From: an uncultured Pelagibacteraceae bacterium | Lineage (GTDB): Bacteria; Pseudomonadota; Alphaproteobacteria; Pelagibacterales; Pelagibacteraceae | DNA length: 64,000 bases | Direction: 5' to 3' | NCBI GenBank assembly: GCA_902583635.1 | Contig: CACHWJ010000002.1 | Coordinates: 1 to 64,000, forward strand | In this document: positions 10,560 through 20,542 of the stretch, in pieces | Position numbering within the stretch: position 1 is the stretch's first letter | Layout: the number at the start of each line of letters is the position of its first letter | Position numbers and translations under genes: made by a program | The notes under the pieces: model-generated | Told to the model about the DNA's origin: nothing | Seen by the model: the letters and a program-made list of their open reading frames with translations, nothing else | Databases searched by the model: none

Positions 10560-11111
10560 ATGTTTGATGAAAAATCTTACAGCCTTAAAATGGATAAAGC
10601 TATAGAGGTATTTTCAAAAGAACTGTCTTCTTTACGAACAGGCAGAGCAAATTCAGCTATGTTAGATTTAATTAAAGTTGATGTTTATGGGCAACAAATG
10701 CCAATAAATCAGTTAGCAAGCATAACAACTCCAGAGCCGAGAATGATAAACATACAGATTTGGGATATTAACAATCTTCCACTAGTTGATGCAGCTATTA
10801 AAAAATCAGATCTAGGATTAAATCCACAAATTGATGGACAGTTAATCAGATTACCTGTTCCAGAACTTAATGAAGAGAGAAGAACTGAAATAAAAAAAAT
10901 AATTAAATCTGTTGGTGAGAAATGTAAAGTTTCTATCAGAAACATTAGGAGAGAAGCTAATGAAGATTTAAAAAAACTTTTAAAATCAAAAGATATTGGT
11001 GAGGACGAAGAAAAAACTCATGAAAAAAAAGTTCAAACAATAACTGATGACCATATTAAATCAGTTGATGAAAAAATTTTATTAAAAGAAAAAGAAATTA
11101 TGACTATATGA
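10560..11111 (+). CDS. frr: Ribosome recycling factor
   Basis: SLRTGRANSAMLDLIKVDVYG, VPELNEERRTE. Confidence 0.97.
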   Translation: MFDEKSYSLKMDKAIEVFSKELSSLRTGRANSAMLDLIKVDVYGQQMPINQLASITTPEPRMINIQIWDINNLPLVDAAIKKSDLGLNPQIDGQLIRLPVPELNEERRTEIKKIIKSVGEKCKVSIRNIRREANEDLKKLLKSKDIGEDEEKTHEKKVQTITDDHIKSVDEKILLKEKEIMTI

Positions 11112-11782
11112 ACCCGGTTAATCATGTTGCTATAATTATGGATGGCAATGGAAGATGGGGAATAAAGAGAAAAAATTCAAGAAATGCAGGTCATAAGGCT
11201 GGTTTAAGTGTTGTTGAGTTAGTCATTAATGAGTCAATCAAGCAAAAAATAAAATATTTAACTTTGTATGCTTTTTCTACAGAAAATTGGAGTAGACCTC
11301 AAAAAGAAATTAAATATTTGTTTAGTTTGCTCGAGTCATTTTTGAATAAACAATCAGATGAGCTTCATAAAAAAAATATAAAACTTAAAGTAATTGGAAG
11401 AAAAAATTTTTCATTAAAATTAAATACCTTATTAAGTAATGTTGAAAAAAAAACCTCAAGTAATAAAACTTTACAAGTAAATTTAGCATTAAATTATGGA
11501 TCTAAAACTGAATTACTAAATGCATTTAGAAAACTTAATAAAAAAAAATATAAAATAACAGAAAAAAATTTAATCAAATGTTTACAAACAAAAAATATTC
11601 CAGATCCAGATATTTTAATCAGGACAGGAAATACGAAAAGATTGAGCAATTTTCTATTGTGGCAGATTGCGTACACTGAAATTTTTTTTGAAAAAAAACT
11701 TTGGCCTGATTTTAATAAAAACGATTATATTAAAATAATTAAGATTTTTAAAAATATAAAAAGAACTTTTGGTAACGTTTGA
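11108..11782 (+). CDS. uppS: Undecaprenyl diphosphate synthase
   Basis: VAIIMDGNGRWG, LTLYAFSTENW, DILIRTGNTKRLSNFLLWQIAYTE. Confidence 0.95.
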   Translation: MNPVNHVAIIMDGNGRWGIKRKNSRNAGHKAGLSVVELVINESIKQKIKYLTLYAFSTENWSRPQKEIKYLFSLLESFLNKQSDELHKKNIKLKVIGRKNFSLKLNTLLSNVEKKTSSNKTLQVNLALNYGSKTELLNAFRKLNKKKYKITEKNLIKCLQTKNIPDPDILIRTGNTKRLSNFLLWQIAYTEIFFEKKLWPDFNKNDYIKIIKIFKNIKRTFGNV

Positions 11783-12429
11783 TGTCAGAAAATTTTATCA
11801 AAAGAATTGTGAGCTCTTTAGTCCTAATTCCGTTTGTAATTTTCGTAATTATTAATGGTTCTTATTTATTTTATTTTTTTTTAATAATCTGTTTTTTATT
11901 AGCATTGCAAGAATGGAATAAAATGAGTACTAATTTTTATATAAAGTTCTTTGGAACAATTTTTTTATTATTTTCTTTTTATTCATTTCATCAAATAAGA
12001 TTTAATATTGACAATGAATACATGACTTTATTTTTTGTTATAGTTATTTGTATTTCCACTGATGTAGGTGGATATGTATTTGGTAAAATATTTAAGGGTA
12101 TTAAATTAACAAAAATAAGTCCCAACAAAACTTATTCTGGTGTGATAGGTGGATATTTGTTGTCTTTAATATCTGTGGGGCTTTTATTTTTAATGACTAG
12201 TATATTTACGTCAAATAATTATTTTTATTTCATATTCCTAATAACAATTCTTTTATCTACAGTAAGTCAAGTAGGTGACATAATCATCTCATATTTTAAG
12301 AGGAAATCAAATCTTAAAAATTCAGGAAATATCATACCTGGCCATGGTGGTATTCTTGATAGAATTGATGGAATGATTTTTGTATTTCCAATTTTTTATT
12401 TATTAATTAAATTCGGAATTTATACCTAA
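11779..12429 (+). CDS. cdsA: Phosphatidate cytidylyltransferase
   Basis: Multi-TM; C-terminal signature SYFKRKSNLKNSGNIIPGHGGILDRIDG. Confidence 0.93.
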   Translation: MMSENFIKRIVSSLVLIPFVIFVIINGSYLFYFFLIICFLLALQEWNKMSTNFYIKFFGTIFLLFSFYSFHQIRFNIDNEYMTLFFVIVICISTDVGGYVFGKIFKGIKLTKISPNKTYSGVIGGYLLSLISVGLLFLMTSIFTSNNYFYFIFLITILLSTVSQVGDIIISYFKRKSNLKNSGNIIPGHGGILDRIDGMIFVFPIFYLLIKFGIYT

Positions 12430-13604
12430 TGATAAATAAACAAAAAATAGCAATACTTGGATCAACAGGATCTATAGGAAAATCTTTATTAAAAATTATA
12501 CACAGAGATAAAAATAATTTTGATATATTGTTACTTACAGCAAATAAAAATTATTTAGAATTATTAAAGCAAACCAAAAATTTTTCTGTTAAAAATGTTA
12601 TAATTAAAGATAGAGAATGTTACGAAAAATTTAAAAAAATTAATAAAAATAAAAATTTGAAAATTTTTAATAATTATAACCATTTAAGTTCAATATTTAA
12701 AAAAAAAGCTGATTATTCAATGAGTGCAATTATTGGTTTAGAAGGTTTAGACCCTACACTTAAGATAATCAAATATTCAAAAAAAATAGCTATAGCTAAT
12801 AAAGAGTCAATAATATGTGGATGGAATCTTTTAAAAAAAAAAATTAAAAAATATAAAACTGTTTTCATTCCGGTTGACTCAGAACACTTCTCTATATGGT
12901 ATGCATTACAAAACACAAACATTACGAATATAAATAAAATATTTATAACTGCATCAGGGGGACCTTTATTAAGATTATCCCAAAAAAAAATCAAAAAAAT
13001 TAAAATTAAGGATGTTCTTAATCATCCTAATTGGAGTATGGGAAAAAAAATAACTATTGATTCATCAACCATGATGAATAAAGTTTTTGAACTAATTGAG
13101 GCCAAGAATATTTTTAACATAGGTTTTGACAAATTAGATATAATTGTACATCCTAAATCTTATGTTCATGCTATCATTTGCTTTAAAGACGGAATGATAA
13201 ATATAATTGCTCATGAAACAACTATGGATATTCCTATTTTTAATTCTATTTATGGAAATAAAGAGTATTATAAAAAATTAAATAAATTAAATATTCCAAA
13301 ATTAAATAAATTACAACTAATCAATGTAGATAAAAAAAAATTTCCTATTATAAAAATTTTAAAAAATATTCCAAATGAAATTTCTCTCTTTGAGACTGTT
13401 TTAGTAAGTGCTAATGACGAATTGGTAAGATTATATTTAAATAAAAAAATTCAATATAGAGAAATTGTATCTAAACTTTTAAAACTTTTATCTCTTAATG
13501 AATTTACAAAATTTAAAAAAATTAAACCAAGAAATATCTCTGACATTGTTAAATTAGATAAACATGTGCGTTTAAAAGTGAACTCAAAAAGTGTATATAA
13601 TTAA
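12429..13604 (+). CDS. dxr: 1-deoxy-D-xylulose 5-phosphate reductoisomerase
   Basis: ILGSTGSIGKS, ANKESIICGW, PVDSEHFSIW, HPNWSMGKKITIDSSTMMNK. Confidence 0.95.
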   Translation: MINKQKIAILGSTGSIGKSLLKIIHRDKNNFDILLLTANKNYLELLKQTKNFSVKNVIIKDRECYEKFKKINKNKNLKIFNNYNHLSSIFKKKADYSMSAIIGLEGLDPTLKIIKYSKKIAIANKESIICGWNLLKKKIKKYKTVFIPVDSEHFSIWYALQNTNITNINKIFITASGGPLLRLSQKKIKKIKIKDVLNHPNWSMGKKITIDSSTMMNKVFELIEAKNIFNIGFDKLDIIVHPKSYVHAIICFKDGMINIIAHETTMDIPIFNSIYGNKEYYKKLNKLNIPKLNKLQLINVDKKKFPIIKILKNIPNEISLFETVLVSANDELVRLYLNKKIQYREIVSKLLKLLSLNEFTKFKKIKPRNISDIVKLDKHVRLKVNSKSVYN

Positions 13605-15854
13605 ATGATTTTAAAAAGTCTAAAACTGGGTTTTTCAATAATATTATTTGTTCTTTTTTTTGTTAATATACTTAGATCAGAAGAGATAAAAAAAATTGAA
13701 TTTATTGGAAATGATAGAGTTCCGAATGAAACGATATTAATGTTTTCAAAAATTGATATTGGAGATATTTTAGATGAAGAGACAACAAATCAGGTATTAG
13801 TTAATTTATATAATTCAAACTTTTTTAAAAATGTGAATGTTCAACTAAATAACAACATCTTGAAAATTACAGTCACTGAAAATCCCTTAATCGAGAAAAT
13901 TGAATTTGAAGGTATTAAAGCTAAAAGAATTAAAGAAGATATAACTGAAAACCTAGTTTTAAAATCAAGATCTTCTTATAATGATATTTTATCTAATAAT
14001 GATTTAAAAAAGATTAAATCCAATCTAAAAGCACTTGGGTATTTTTTTTCCCAGGTAGATTTATTTGTAGAAGATTTAAATAACAATAAAGTAAATTTAA
14101 CTTATAAAATTGACTTAGGTAAAAAATCTAAGATTAAAAAAATTAAATTTGTAGGTGAGAAGAAATTTAAAGATTCTAAATTGAAAAGTGTTATTTTAAG
14201 CGAAGAATATAAATTTTGGAAATTTGTTTCTGGTAGAAAATATTTAAACGAAAATTTAATTGAATTTGATCAAAGATTATTAAAAAATTTTTATTTAAAT
14301 AAAGGTTACTATAATGTTCAAATAAATTCTTCATTTGCTAAATTAACAAAACAAGATTCTTTTGAATTGGTATATAATATTAATGCCAATCAAAAATTTT
14401 TTTTTAACGATCTCAAGTTAAATTTGCCAGCTGATTATAATTATAAAAATTTTGATAAAATAAATAATTTATTCAAAAAATTAAATGGTGAACCATATTC
14501 ACTTAATTCTGTAAATAATATTATTGAGGAAATTGAACTTATTGTTTTAGATGAGCAGTTTGAATCTACAACTGCAACTGTAGATGAGGTAATTGAAATA
14601 AATAAAATCAATTTGACTTTTAATATTAAAGAGTCTGAAAAATTTACTGTTGAGAAAATAAATATTTTTGGAAACAATATTACACGTGAAAGTGTTATCA
14701 GAAATAATTTATATGTTGATGAAGGAGATATTTTTAATGAAATATTAACAAAAAAAACTGAAAACAATTTAAAATCTTTAAACATTTTTAAGACAGCAAA
14801 TGTTGATGTGTTGGAAGGATCCACAGATAAATCAAAAATAATCAATATTAATATTGAGGAAAAAGCAACCGGAGAAATTATGGCTGGTGCAGGTTTTGGT
14901 ACTTCTGGTGCAGCTATAGAGTTTGGAGTAAAAGAAAATAATTATTTAGGCAGAGGTGTAAAAGTTAACTCTAACCTTTCTTTAAGTGAGGACTCTATCA
15001 AAGGAGCGATAGCTATTACTAATCCAAATTTTAATAACTCTGATAAATCTATGTCATTATCACTAGAAACATCAGAGACAGATAAATTAAGTTCATTTGG
15101 ATATAAAACAAATAAAACTGGTTTTGCAGTTTCAACAAATTTTGAATATCTAAAAAATTTAAATTTAGGCCTTGGAACCTCATCCTTTTATGAAAAAATA
15201 GAAACAGATAGTACTGCTTCAGTTAGGCAAAAAAAAATGGAGGGCGATTATTGGGACACTTTTGCAAAATTCAACTTAGATTATGATAAAAGAAATCAAA
15301 AATATAGAACATCAAGAGGTTTTAGAAGTTATTATAATTTAGATTTACCCATCATTAGTGAAACAAGTACTTTAACTAACACCTATGATTATAAATATTT
15401 TACTGAATTATTTGAGGACAATATTACAACGGCAGGGTTATTTATTAAGTCAGCTAATTCCATAGTTAACGAGGATATAAAACTTTCAGAGAGATTATTT
15501 GTACCTAGTAGAAAATTAAGAGGTTTTGAATATGGAAAAATAGGGCCTAAGGATGGAGATGATTATATAGGTGGAAATTATTTAACATCATTGAATTTTA
15601 ATACTACTATTCCACAATTATTTCCAAATGCACAAAACTTTGACTTTTTATTTTTTATAGATGCCGCAAATGTATGGGGTGTTGATTATGATTCATCAAT
15701 AGATACGAGTAACAGTTTAAGGAGCTCAATTGGTCTTTCAGTGGATTGGATGACAGTTGTAGGTCCATTAAATTTTTCTTTAGCACAACCTATAACTAAA
15801 TCTAAAACAGATGTTACTGAAACTTTCAGATTTAATCTAGGAACTACTTTTTAG
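13605..15854 (+). CDS. bamA: Outer membrane protein assembly factor BamA
   Basis: POTRA repeats and Omp85 barrel with VPSRKLRGFEYG (VRGF-like) motif; 749 aa. Confidence 0.93.
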   Translation: MILKSLKLGFSIILFVLFFVNILRSEEIKKIEFIGNDRVPNETILMFSKIDIGDILDEETTNQVLVNLYNSNFFKNVNVQLNNNILKITVTENPLIEKIEFEGIKAKRIKEDITENLVLKSRSSYNDILSNNDLKKIKSNLKALGYFFSQVDLFVEDLNNNKVNLTYKIDLGKKSKIKKIKFVGEKKFKDSKLKSVILSEEYKFWKFVSGRKYLNENLIEFDQRLLKNFYLNKGYYNVQINSSFAKLTKQDSFELVYNINANQKFFFNDLKLNLPADYNYKNFDKINNLFKKLNGEPYSLNSVNNIIEEIELIVLDEQFESTTATVDEVIEINKINLTFNIKESEKFTVEKINIFGNNITRESVIRNNLYVDEGDIFNEILTKKTENNLKSLNIFKTANVDVLEGSTDKSKIININIEEKATGEIMAGAGFGTSGAAIEFGVKENNYLGRGVKVNSNLSLSEDSIKGAIAITNPNFNNSDKSMSLSLETSETDKLSSFGYKTNKTGFAVSTNFEYLKNLNLGLGTSSFYEKIETDSTASVRQKKMEGDYWDTFAKFNLDYDKRNQKYRTSRGFRSYYNLDLPIISETSTLTNTYDYKYFTELFEDNITTAGLFIKSANSIVNEDIKLSERLFVPSRKLRGFEYGKIGPKDGDDYIGGNYLTSLNFNTTIPQLFPNAQNFDFLFFIDAANVWGVDYDSSIDTSNSLRSSIGLSVDWMTVVGPLNFSLAQPITKSKTDVTETFRFNLGTTF

Positions 15855-16363
15855 TGATAAAAAAATTTAAATTAATATTATTGGTTATATTTTTTAACTC
15901 AATAGGTTCATTATCAAATGCTAACAATATTGCTTATGTAAATTTAGATAGTATTTTGCAAAATTCTAATTTAGGAAAAAAAACTTTAATAAGAATTGAC
16001 CAAAAAAAAAATATTGAACAAAAAAAAATAAATGAAAGAGAAGACAATATTAAATCACTTGAAGTAGAAATTAAAAATAAACAAAATATAATTTCACAAG
16101 ATGAATTTAATAAGGAGTTATCAAAATTAAAAAAGAGAATTAACGATTTTCAATTATATAAAAAACAGGTTTATAATAATTTTGAAAAATTAAAAAATGA
16201 TGAAATAACTATTTTTTTTGATCAAATAAATCCTTATGTTCAGGATTACTTAAGCAAAAATTCAATTGACATACTGTTCAATAACAAAAATATAGTTATT
16301 GGAAAGGATAGTTTAGACATTACTGATAAATTAATTAATATAATAAACAAAAGTATAAAATAA
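15854..16363 (+). CDS. OmpH/Skp family periplasmic chaperone
   Basis: Signal peptide, coiled-coil Lys-rich helical region; located after bamA; GTG start. Confidence 0.8.
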   Translation: MIKKFKLILLVIFFNSIGSLSNANNIAYVNLDSILQNSNLGKKTLIRIDQKKNIEQKKINEREDNIKSLEVEIKNKQNIISQDEFNKELSKLKKRINDFQLYKKQVYNNFEKLKNDEITIFFDQINPYVQDYLSKNSIDILFNNKNIVIGKDSLDITDKLINIINKSIK

Positions 16364-16367
16364 ATTT

Positions 16368-16814
16368 ATGACTAAACTTACTAAGGAGCAAATAACTAAT
16401 TTATTACCACATAGAGAGCCTATGCTTTTAATAGATGAGCTTTATGATATTAAGAAACTTTATTCTGCAACGGCAGTAGTAAATGTTAAAAAGAATAGTT
16501 TTTTTGTTCAAGGACATTTTCCTGAAAATCCAGTTATGCCAGGGGTTTTAATTGTTGAGTCTTTTGGTCAAGCAGCAGCTGCTTTAACTGCCCATGGATT
16601 AGATAAATCAACTTATGAAAATAAACTTGTTTTTTTAATGGGTGTAGAAAAAGCTAGATTCAGAAATCCTGTGATACCTGATTGTAAATTAATACTAAAA
16701 ATCGAAGCGATAAGGTCACATGGTAGAGTCTGGAAATATAAGGGTGAGGCTTTTGTTAATGATATTAAAATGGCTGATGCAATTTGGTCAGCTACAATCG
16801 TAGATAAGAAATAA
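16368..16814 (+). CDS. fabZ: 3-hydroxyacyl-[ACP] dehydratase FabZ
   Basis: LLPHREPMLLIDEL, GHFPENPVMPGVLIVES. Confidence 0.96.
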   Translation: MTKLTKEQITNLLPHREPMLLIDELYDIKKLYSATAVVNVKKNSFFVQGHFPENPVMPGVLIVESFGQAAAALTAHGLDKSTYENKLVFLMGVEKARFRNPVIPDCKLILKIEAIRSHGRVWKYKGEAFVNDIKMADAIWSATIVDKK

Positions 16815-16865
16815 ATAGCAATAAATATTGATAACTTTTATAGAATTGCTTTGTTAAAAGCATAT

Positions 16866-17843
16866 ATGGCAAATCCTTTCTTCAAAAATTATGGTCCCTT
16901 TAATGTTTTTGAAATTTTAAAATTACTCAATATAGATGACAATAATATTAAAGAAGAAAATATTAATGATGTTAAAGATTTAACTAGCTCATCTAAAGGT
17001 GACCTTACTTTTTTTCATTCCAAAAAATATAAAGATTTAGCCAATAAAACAAAAGCATCATATTGTATTACTACTAATAATCTAAAAAGTGATTTATCAG
17101 AAAGTTGTATACCACTGATTGTTGAAAATGTTTTAATTTCTACGTCAAAAGTTACAGCGAAATTTTATCCCACTTCTGTTAATGATGATTTTGATGACAC
17201 TGTAATTGATATTAATGAAATTGAAAATTTAAATACAGTCAAATTTGGAAAAAATATTTTAATAGGAAAAAATGTTTCAATAGGTTCAAATTGTTTAATT
17301 GGCCATAATACAATTATTGAAAAAAATGTATCAATTGGCAATAATTGTTCTATAGGGTCAAATACAATTATAAGGAATACATTAATTGGTAATAATGTTA
17401 CAATTCTTGATAATTGTAATATTGGTAAACATGGATTTGGATTTTTTCCCAAAAATAAAAAAAACTTAAGATATCCACATATTGGGATTGTTCGAATTGA
17501 AGACAATTGTGAAATTGGTTGTGGTGCAACCATAGATAGGGGATCTATGTCTACTACTGTAATAGGTGAAAATACTTTTTTAGACAATCAAATTCATATA
17601 GCTCACAATGTTAAAATTGGTGAAAATTCAATAATTGCAGGACAGGTGGGTATTGCTGGTAGTTCCATTTTAGGAAAAAATGTAAAAATTGGAGGACAAG
17701 CTGGGATTTCAGGTCATTTGAGAATTGGAGATAATGTTGAAATAGCTGGTGGCAGTGGAGTTATTAAAGATATTCCTGAAAACTCAACAGTAATGGGATA
17801 TCCAGCCAAAAATATAAGACAATTTTTAAAGGACAACAAATGA
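16866..17843 (+). CDS. lpxD: UDP-3-O-acylglucosamine N-acyltransferase
   Basis: Hexapeptide repeats, GFGFFP, HIAHNVKIGENSIIAGQVGIAGSS; ATG at 16866 preferred over TTG 16851. Confidence 0.93.
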   Translation: MANPFFKNYGPFNVFEILKLLNIDDNNIKEENINDVKDLTSSSKGDLTFFHSKKYKDLANKTKASYCITTNNLKSDLSESCIPLIVENVLISTSKVTAKFYPTSVNDDFDDTVIDINEIENLNTVKFGKNILIGKNVSIGSNCLIGHNTIIEKNVSIGNNCSIGSNTIIRNTLIGNNVTILDNCNIGKHGFGFFPKNKKNLRYPHIGIVRIEDNCEIGCGATIDRGSMSTTVIGENTFLDNQIHIAHNVKIGENSIIAGQVGIAGSSILGKNVKIGGQAGISGHLRIGDNVEIAGGSGVIKDIPENSTVMGYPAKNIRQFLKDNK

Positions 17844-18622
17844 TTCATCAAACAGCGATAATTGATCCAAAAGCTAAATTACATAGCAGTGTAAAAATTG
17901 GACCTTATTCTGTTGTAGGACCAAATGTAGAAATTGATGAAAATACAGAGGTACAATCACATGTTAGTATTGTTGGTAATACAAAAATAGGAAAAAATAA
18001 TAAAATATATCCCTTTGCATCTATTGGAAATGATCCTCAAGATTTAAAGTTCCAGGGTGAGGAAACAAAACTTGAAATAGGGAGTGATAATAAAATTAGA
18101 GAATATGTAACAATTAATCCAGGTACAAATGGTGGTGGAGGAGTAACAAAAGTAGGTAATAAATGTTTATTTATGGTGTCGGCTCATATAGCACATGATT
18201 GTTTTGTAGGTAACAATGTCATCCTAGCTAATAGTGTTCCTTTGGGTGGTCATGCGCATATAGAGGATAATGTAATTATTGGTGGAAATTCAGCTGTTCA
18301 GCAGTTTACCAGAGTAGGAAGATCTGCAATGATTGGAGGAATGTGTGGTGTAGTTAGAGACATAATTCCTTATAGTATAGCTCATGGTAATAGAAGTATA
18401 CTTCAAGGACTTAATTTAATCGGTTTGAGAAGAAAAAATATTCCAAACAAAGACATAAAAATCTTAAGTGACGCGTACAAAAAAATATTTGAAAATGAAA
18501 ATTTAACTGAAAATTTAAATAATTTAAGCAAAGAATTAAGACAACATGAATTGGTAAGTGAAGTTGTTGGTTTTATAGAGAAAGATAAAAAGAGACCAAT
18601 ATGCACTCCATTTTCAAAATAA
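17840..18622 (+). CDS. lpxA: UDP-N-acetylglucosamine acyltransferase
   Basis: IHQTAIIDPKAKLHSSVKIGPYSVVGP, hexapeptide repeats, HIAHDCFVGNNVILAN. Confidence 0.96.
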   Translation: MIHQTAIIDPKAKLHSSVKIGPYSVVGPNVEIDENTEVQSHVSIVGNTKIGKNNKIYPFASIGNDPQDLKFQGEETKLEIGSDNKIREYVTINPGTNGGGGVTKVGNKCLFMVSAHIAHDCFVGNNVILANSVPLGGHAHIEDNVIIGGNSAVQQFTRVGRSAMIGGMCGVVRDIIPYSIAHGNRSILQGLNLIGLRRKNIPNKDIKILSDAYKKIFENENLTENLNNLSKELRQHELVSEVVGFIEKDKKRPICTPFSK

Positions 18623-18623
18623 G

Positions 18624-19409
18624 ATGATTGGACTGTTTTTAGGAGACACGGACTTTTCAGAGAATGTATTAAACAAAATAAAAAAATTAAAAAAAAAATA
18701 TTTTATCATCGATTTTTCAAAAAATTCAAAATTTAAAAAAAATAAATACTCTCACCGAATAAGTATTGGAAAATTTGGTAAAATTCTTGATTTAATTAAA
18801 GATAAAAAATCAAAAAAAGTTTTATTTGCTGGCAAAATAGCAAAACCAAAATTTTCATCACTAAGATTAGATTTTAAAGGTATTTATTATATGCCAAGTG
18901 TAATCAAGGCTGCAAAAAAAGGAGATGCAGCTATAATAAAAGCAATAATAAAAATTTTAAACAATGAAGGAATAAAAGTTATAAGTTCAATTAGTTTTAA
19001 TCCAGAACTAGCTTTAAAATCAGGAAATTATACAAAATTTAAACCAAATAACAAAGATTTAGTGTCAATTAAAGCAGGTATTAAATATTTTAATAAATTG
19101 AATAATCTAGATCATGTGCAAGCTTTAATTGTTAATGACAGTAAAATTGTTGCAAAAGAGGGAAGAGAAGGCACAAGAAAAATGTTAGCTAAATTAAAGA
19201 AAAAAACACAGGGCATGTTAATAAAATTTCCGAAAAAAAAACAGGATTTAAGAATGGATTTGCCCACAATTGGACTTCAAACGCTTAAGGATTGTAAAAG
19301 ATATGGTCTCAAAGGAATAATTTTAAAATCTAAAAAAAATATAATTTTAGAAAAAGCTAAATGTATTCATTATGGTAACAAAAATAGGATATTTATCACA
19401 GTTATATGA
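18624..19409 (+). CDS. lpxI: UDP-2,3-diacylglucosamine diphosphatase LpxI (DUF1009)
   Basis: MIGLFLGDTDF start, GDAAIIKAI, LPTIGLQTLKDCKRYGLKGI; between lpxA and lpxB. Confidence 0.9.
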   Translation: MIGLFLGDTDFSENVLNKIKKLKKKYFIIDFSKNSKFKKNKYSHRISIGKFGKILDLIKDKKSKKVLFAGKIAKPKFSSLRLDFKGIYYMPSVIKAAKKGDAAIIKAIIKILNNEGIKVISSISFNPELALKSGNYTKFKPNNKDLVSIKAGIKYFNKLNNLDHVQALIVNDSKIVAKEGREGTRKMLAKLKKKTQGMLIKFPKKKQDLRMDLPTIGLQTLKDCKRYGLKGIILKSKKNIILEKAKCIHYGNKNRIFITVI

Positions 19410-20542
19410 AAAAAATATTTATACTTACAGGTGAACCCTCAGGTGACAAGCTAGCCTCAACAGTTATAGCAAAGCTTAAAACTAAAAATTCTGAAATCAA
19501 ATATTTATCTGTTGGCGGATCAAATTTGAAAAAGTTAGGTATTAACTCTATTTATGACCTTAAAGAAATAACATATCTTGGATTTACAAGTGTTATTTTA
19601 AATATTTTTAAAATTAGAAAGAAAATTAATGAAGCTGTTAAAGAAATAATAAAATTTAATCCAGATGTTTTATTCAGTGTAGATAGCCCTGATTTTACAT
19701 TGAGAGTAGCTGAAAAAGTAAAGAAGATTAAAAGCAATATAAAAACTGTACATTATGTAGCTCCTCAGGTTTGGATTTGGAGAAAAAATAGGGTTAAAAA
19801 AATTAAAAAGTTTATTGATCATATTCTTTTACTATTCAATTTTGAAAAAAAATATTTTGATGAAGAAAATATAAAAAATACTTTTGTAGGACACCCTTTA
19901 ATTGAAACTAAGAATAATCCAAAAACTTTAATTGAGGATTTAATACCAAATCATAAAAAAATAATATCATTATTTCCAGGAAGTAGAAAATCTGAGACAT
20001 TAGTTCTTTTACCAATTTTAATTAGTTTTATAGAGTTAATGAATAAAAAACATAAGGATTATTTTTTTTATTTTCATGCTACTGATGAAAATAAAAATTC
20101 AATTTTAGATATTATTAAGCAAAGAAATATTGAAAATATAGATGTTATATCCGAAGAAAATATTAAATCAGAGGTTTTATCTAGATCTATTTTTGCTGTA
20201 TCAAAATCAGGTACTGTTTCTCTACAAATTTGTAATGCAAATATACCATCTATAATTATTTATAAATTAAGCTTTATTAATTTTATGATATTTAAAATGT
20301 TGGTGAATGTTAAATTTGCAAATATCATTAATATTATCAATAATCGAGAAATAATCCCCGAACTTCTCCAAAACGAATGTAATGCTCAAGAAATTTATAA
20401 AACTGTAATATATTTTTTAAAGAAACCTGACCTTATTAAAAAACAATTAGCTGAATGTAATAAAACTTTAGATGGCATCAGATCAAAGACCTCTTCATCA
20501 GATGAGTCCTCAACAATTCTATTCAATTATCTCGTTCCCTAA
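19406..20542 (+). CDS. lpxB: Lipid-A-disaccharide synthase
   Basis: FILTGEPSGDKLAS, YVAPQVWIWRKNRV, LFPGSRKSE. Confidence 0.95.
   Translation: MKKIFILTGEPSGDKLASTVIAKLKTKNSEIKYLSVGGSNLKKLGINSIYDLKEITYLGFTSVILNIFKIRKKINEAVKEIIKFNPDVLFSVDSPDFTLRVAEKVKKIKSNIKTVHYVAPQVWIWRKNRVKKIKKFIDHILLLFNFEKKYFDEENIKNTFVGHPLIETKNNPKTLIEDLIPNHKKIISLFPGSRKSETLVLLPILISFIELMNKKHKDYFFYFHATDENKNSILDIIKQRNIENIDVISEENIKSEVLSRSIFAVSKSGTVSLQICNANIPSIIIYKLSFINFMIFKMLVNVKFANIINIINNREIIPELLQNECNAQEIYKTVIYFLKKPDLIKKQLAECNKTLDGIRSKTSSSDESSTILFNYLVP

Noticed and set aside
14441-14845. Antisense ORF of 134 aa in bamA
   Set aside because: Low-complexity Ser/Phe/Ile composition mirrors the sense strand; no independent coding evidence
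17165-17587. Antisense ORF of 140 aa in lpxD with regular PI/TF repeats
   Set aside because: The periodicity is the reverse complement of the LpxD hexapeptide repeats, not a separate repeat protein
17250-17780. Repetitive-looking DNA in lpxD (and lpxA) resembling a tandem repeat
   Set aside because: Explained by left-handed beta-helix hexapeptide repeats of the acyltransferases
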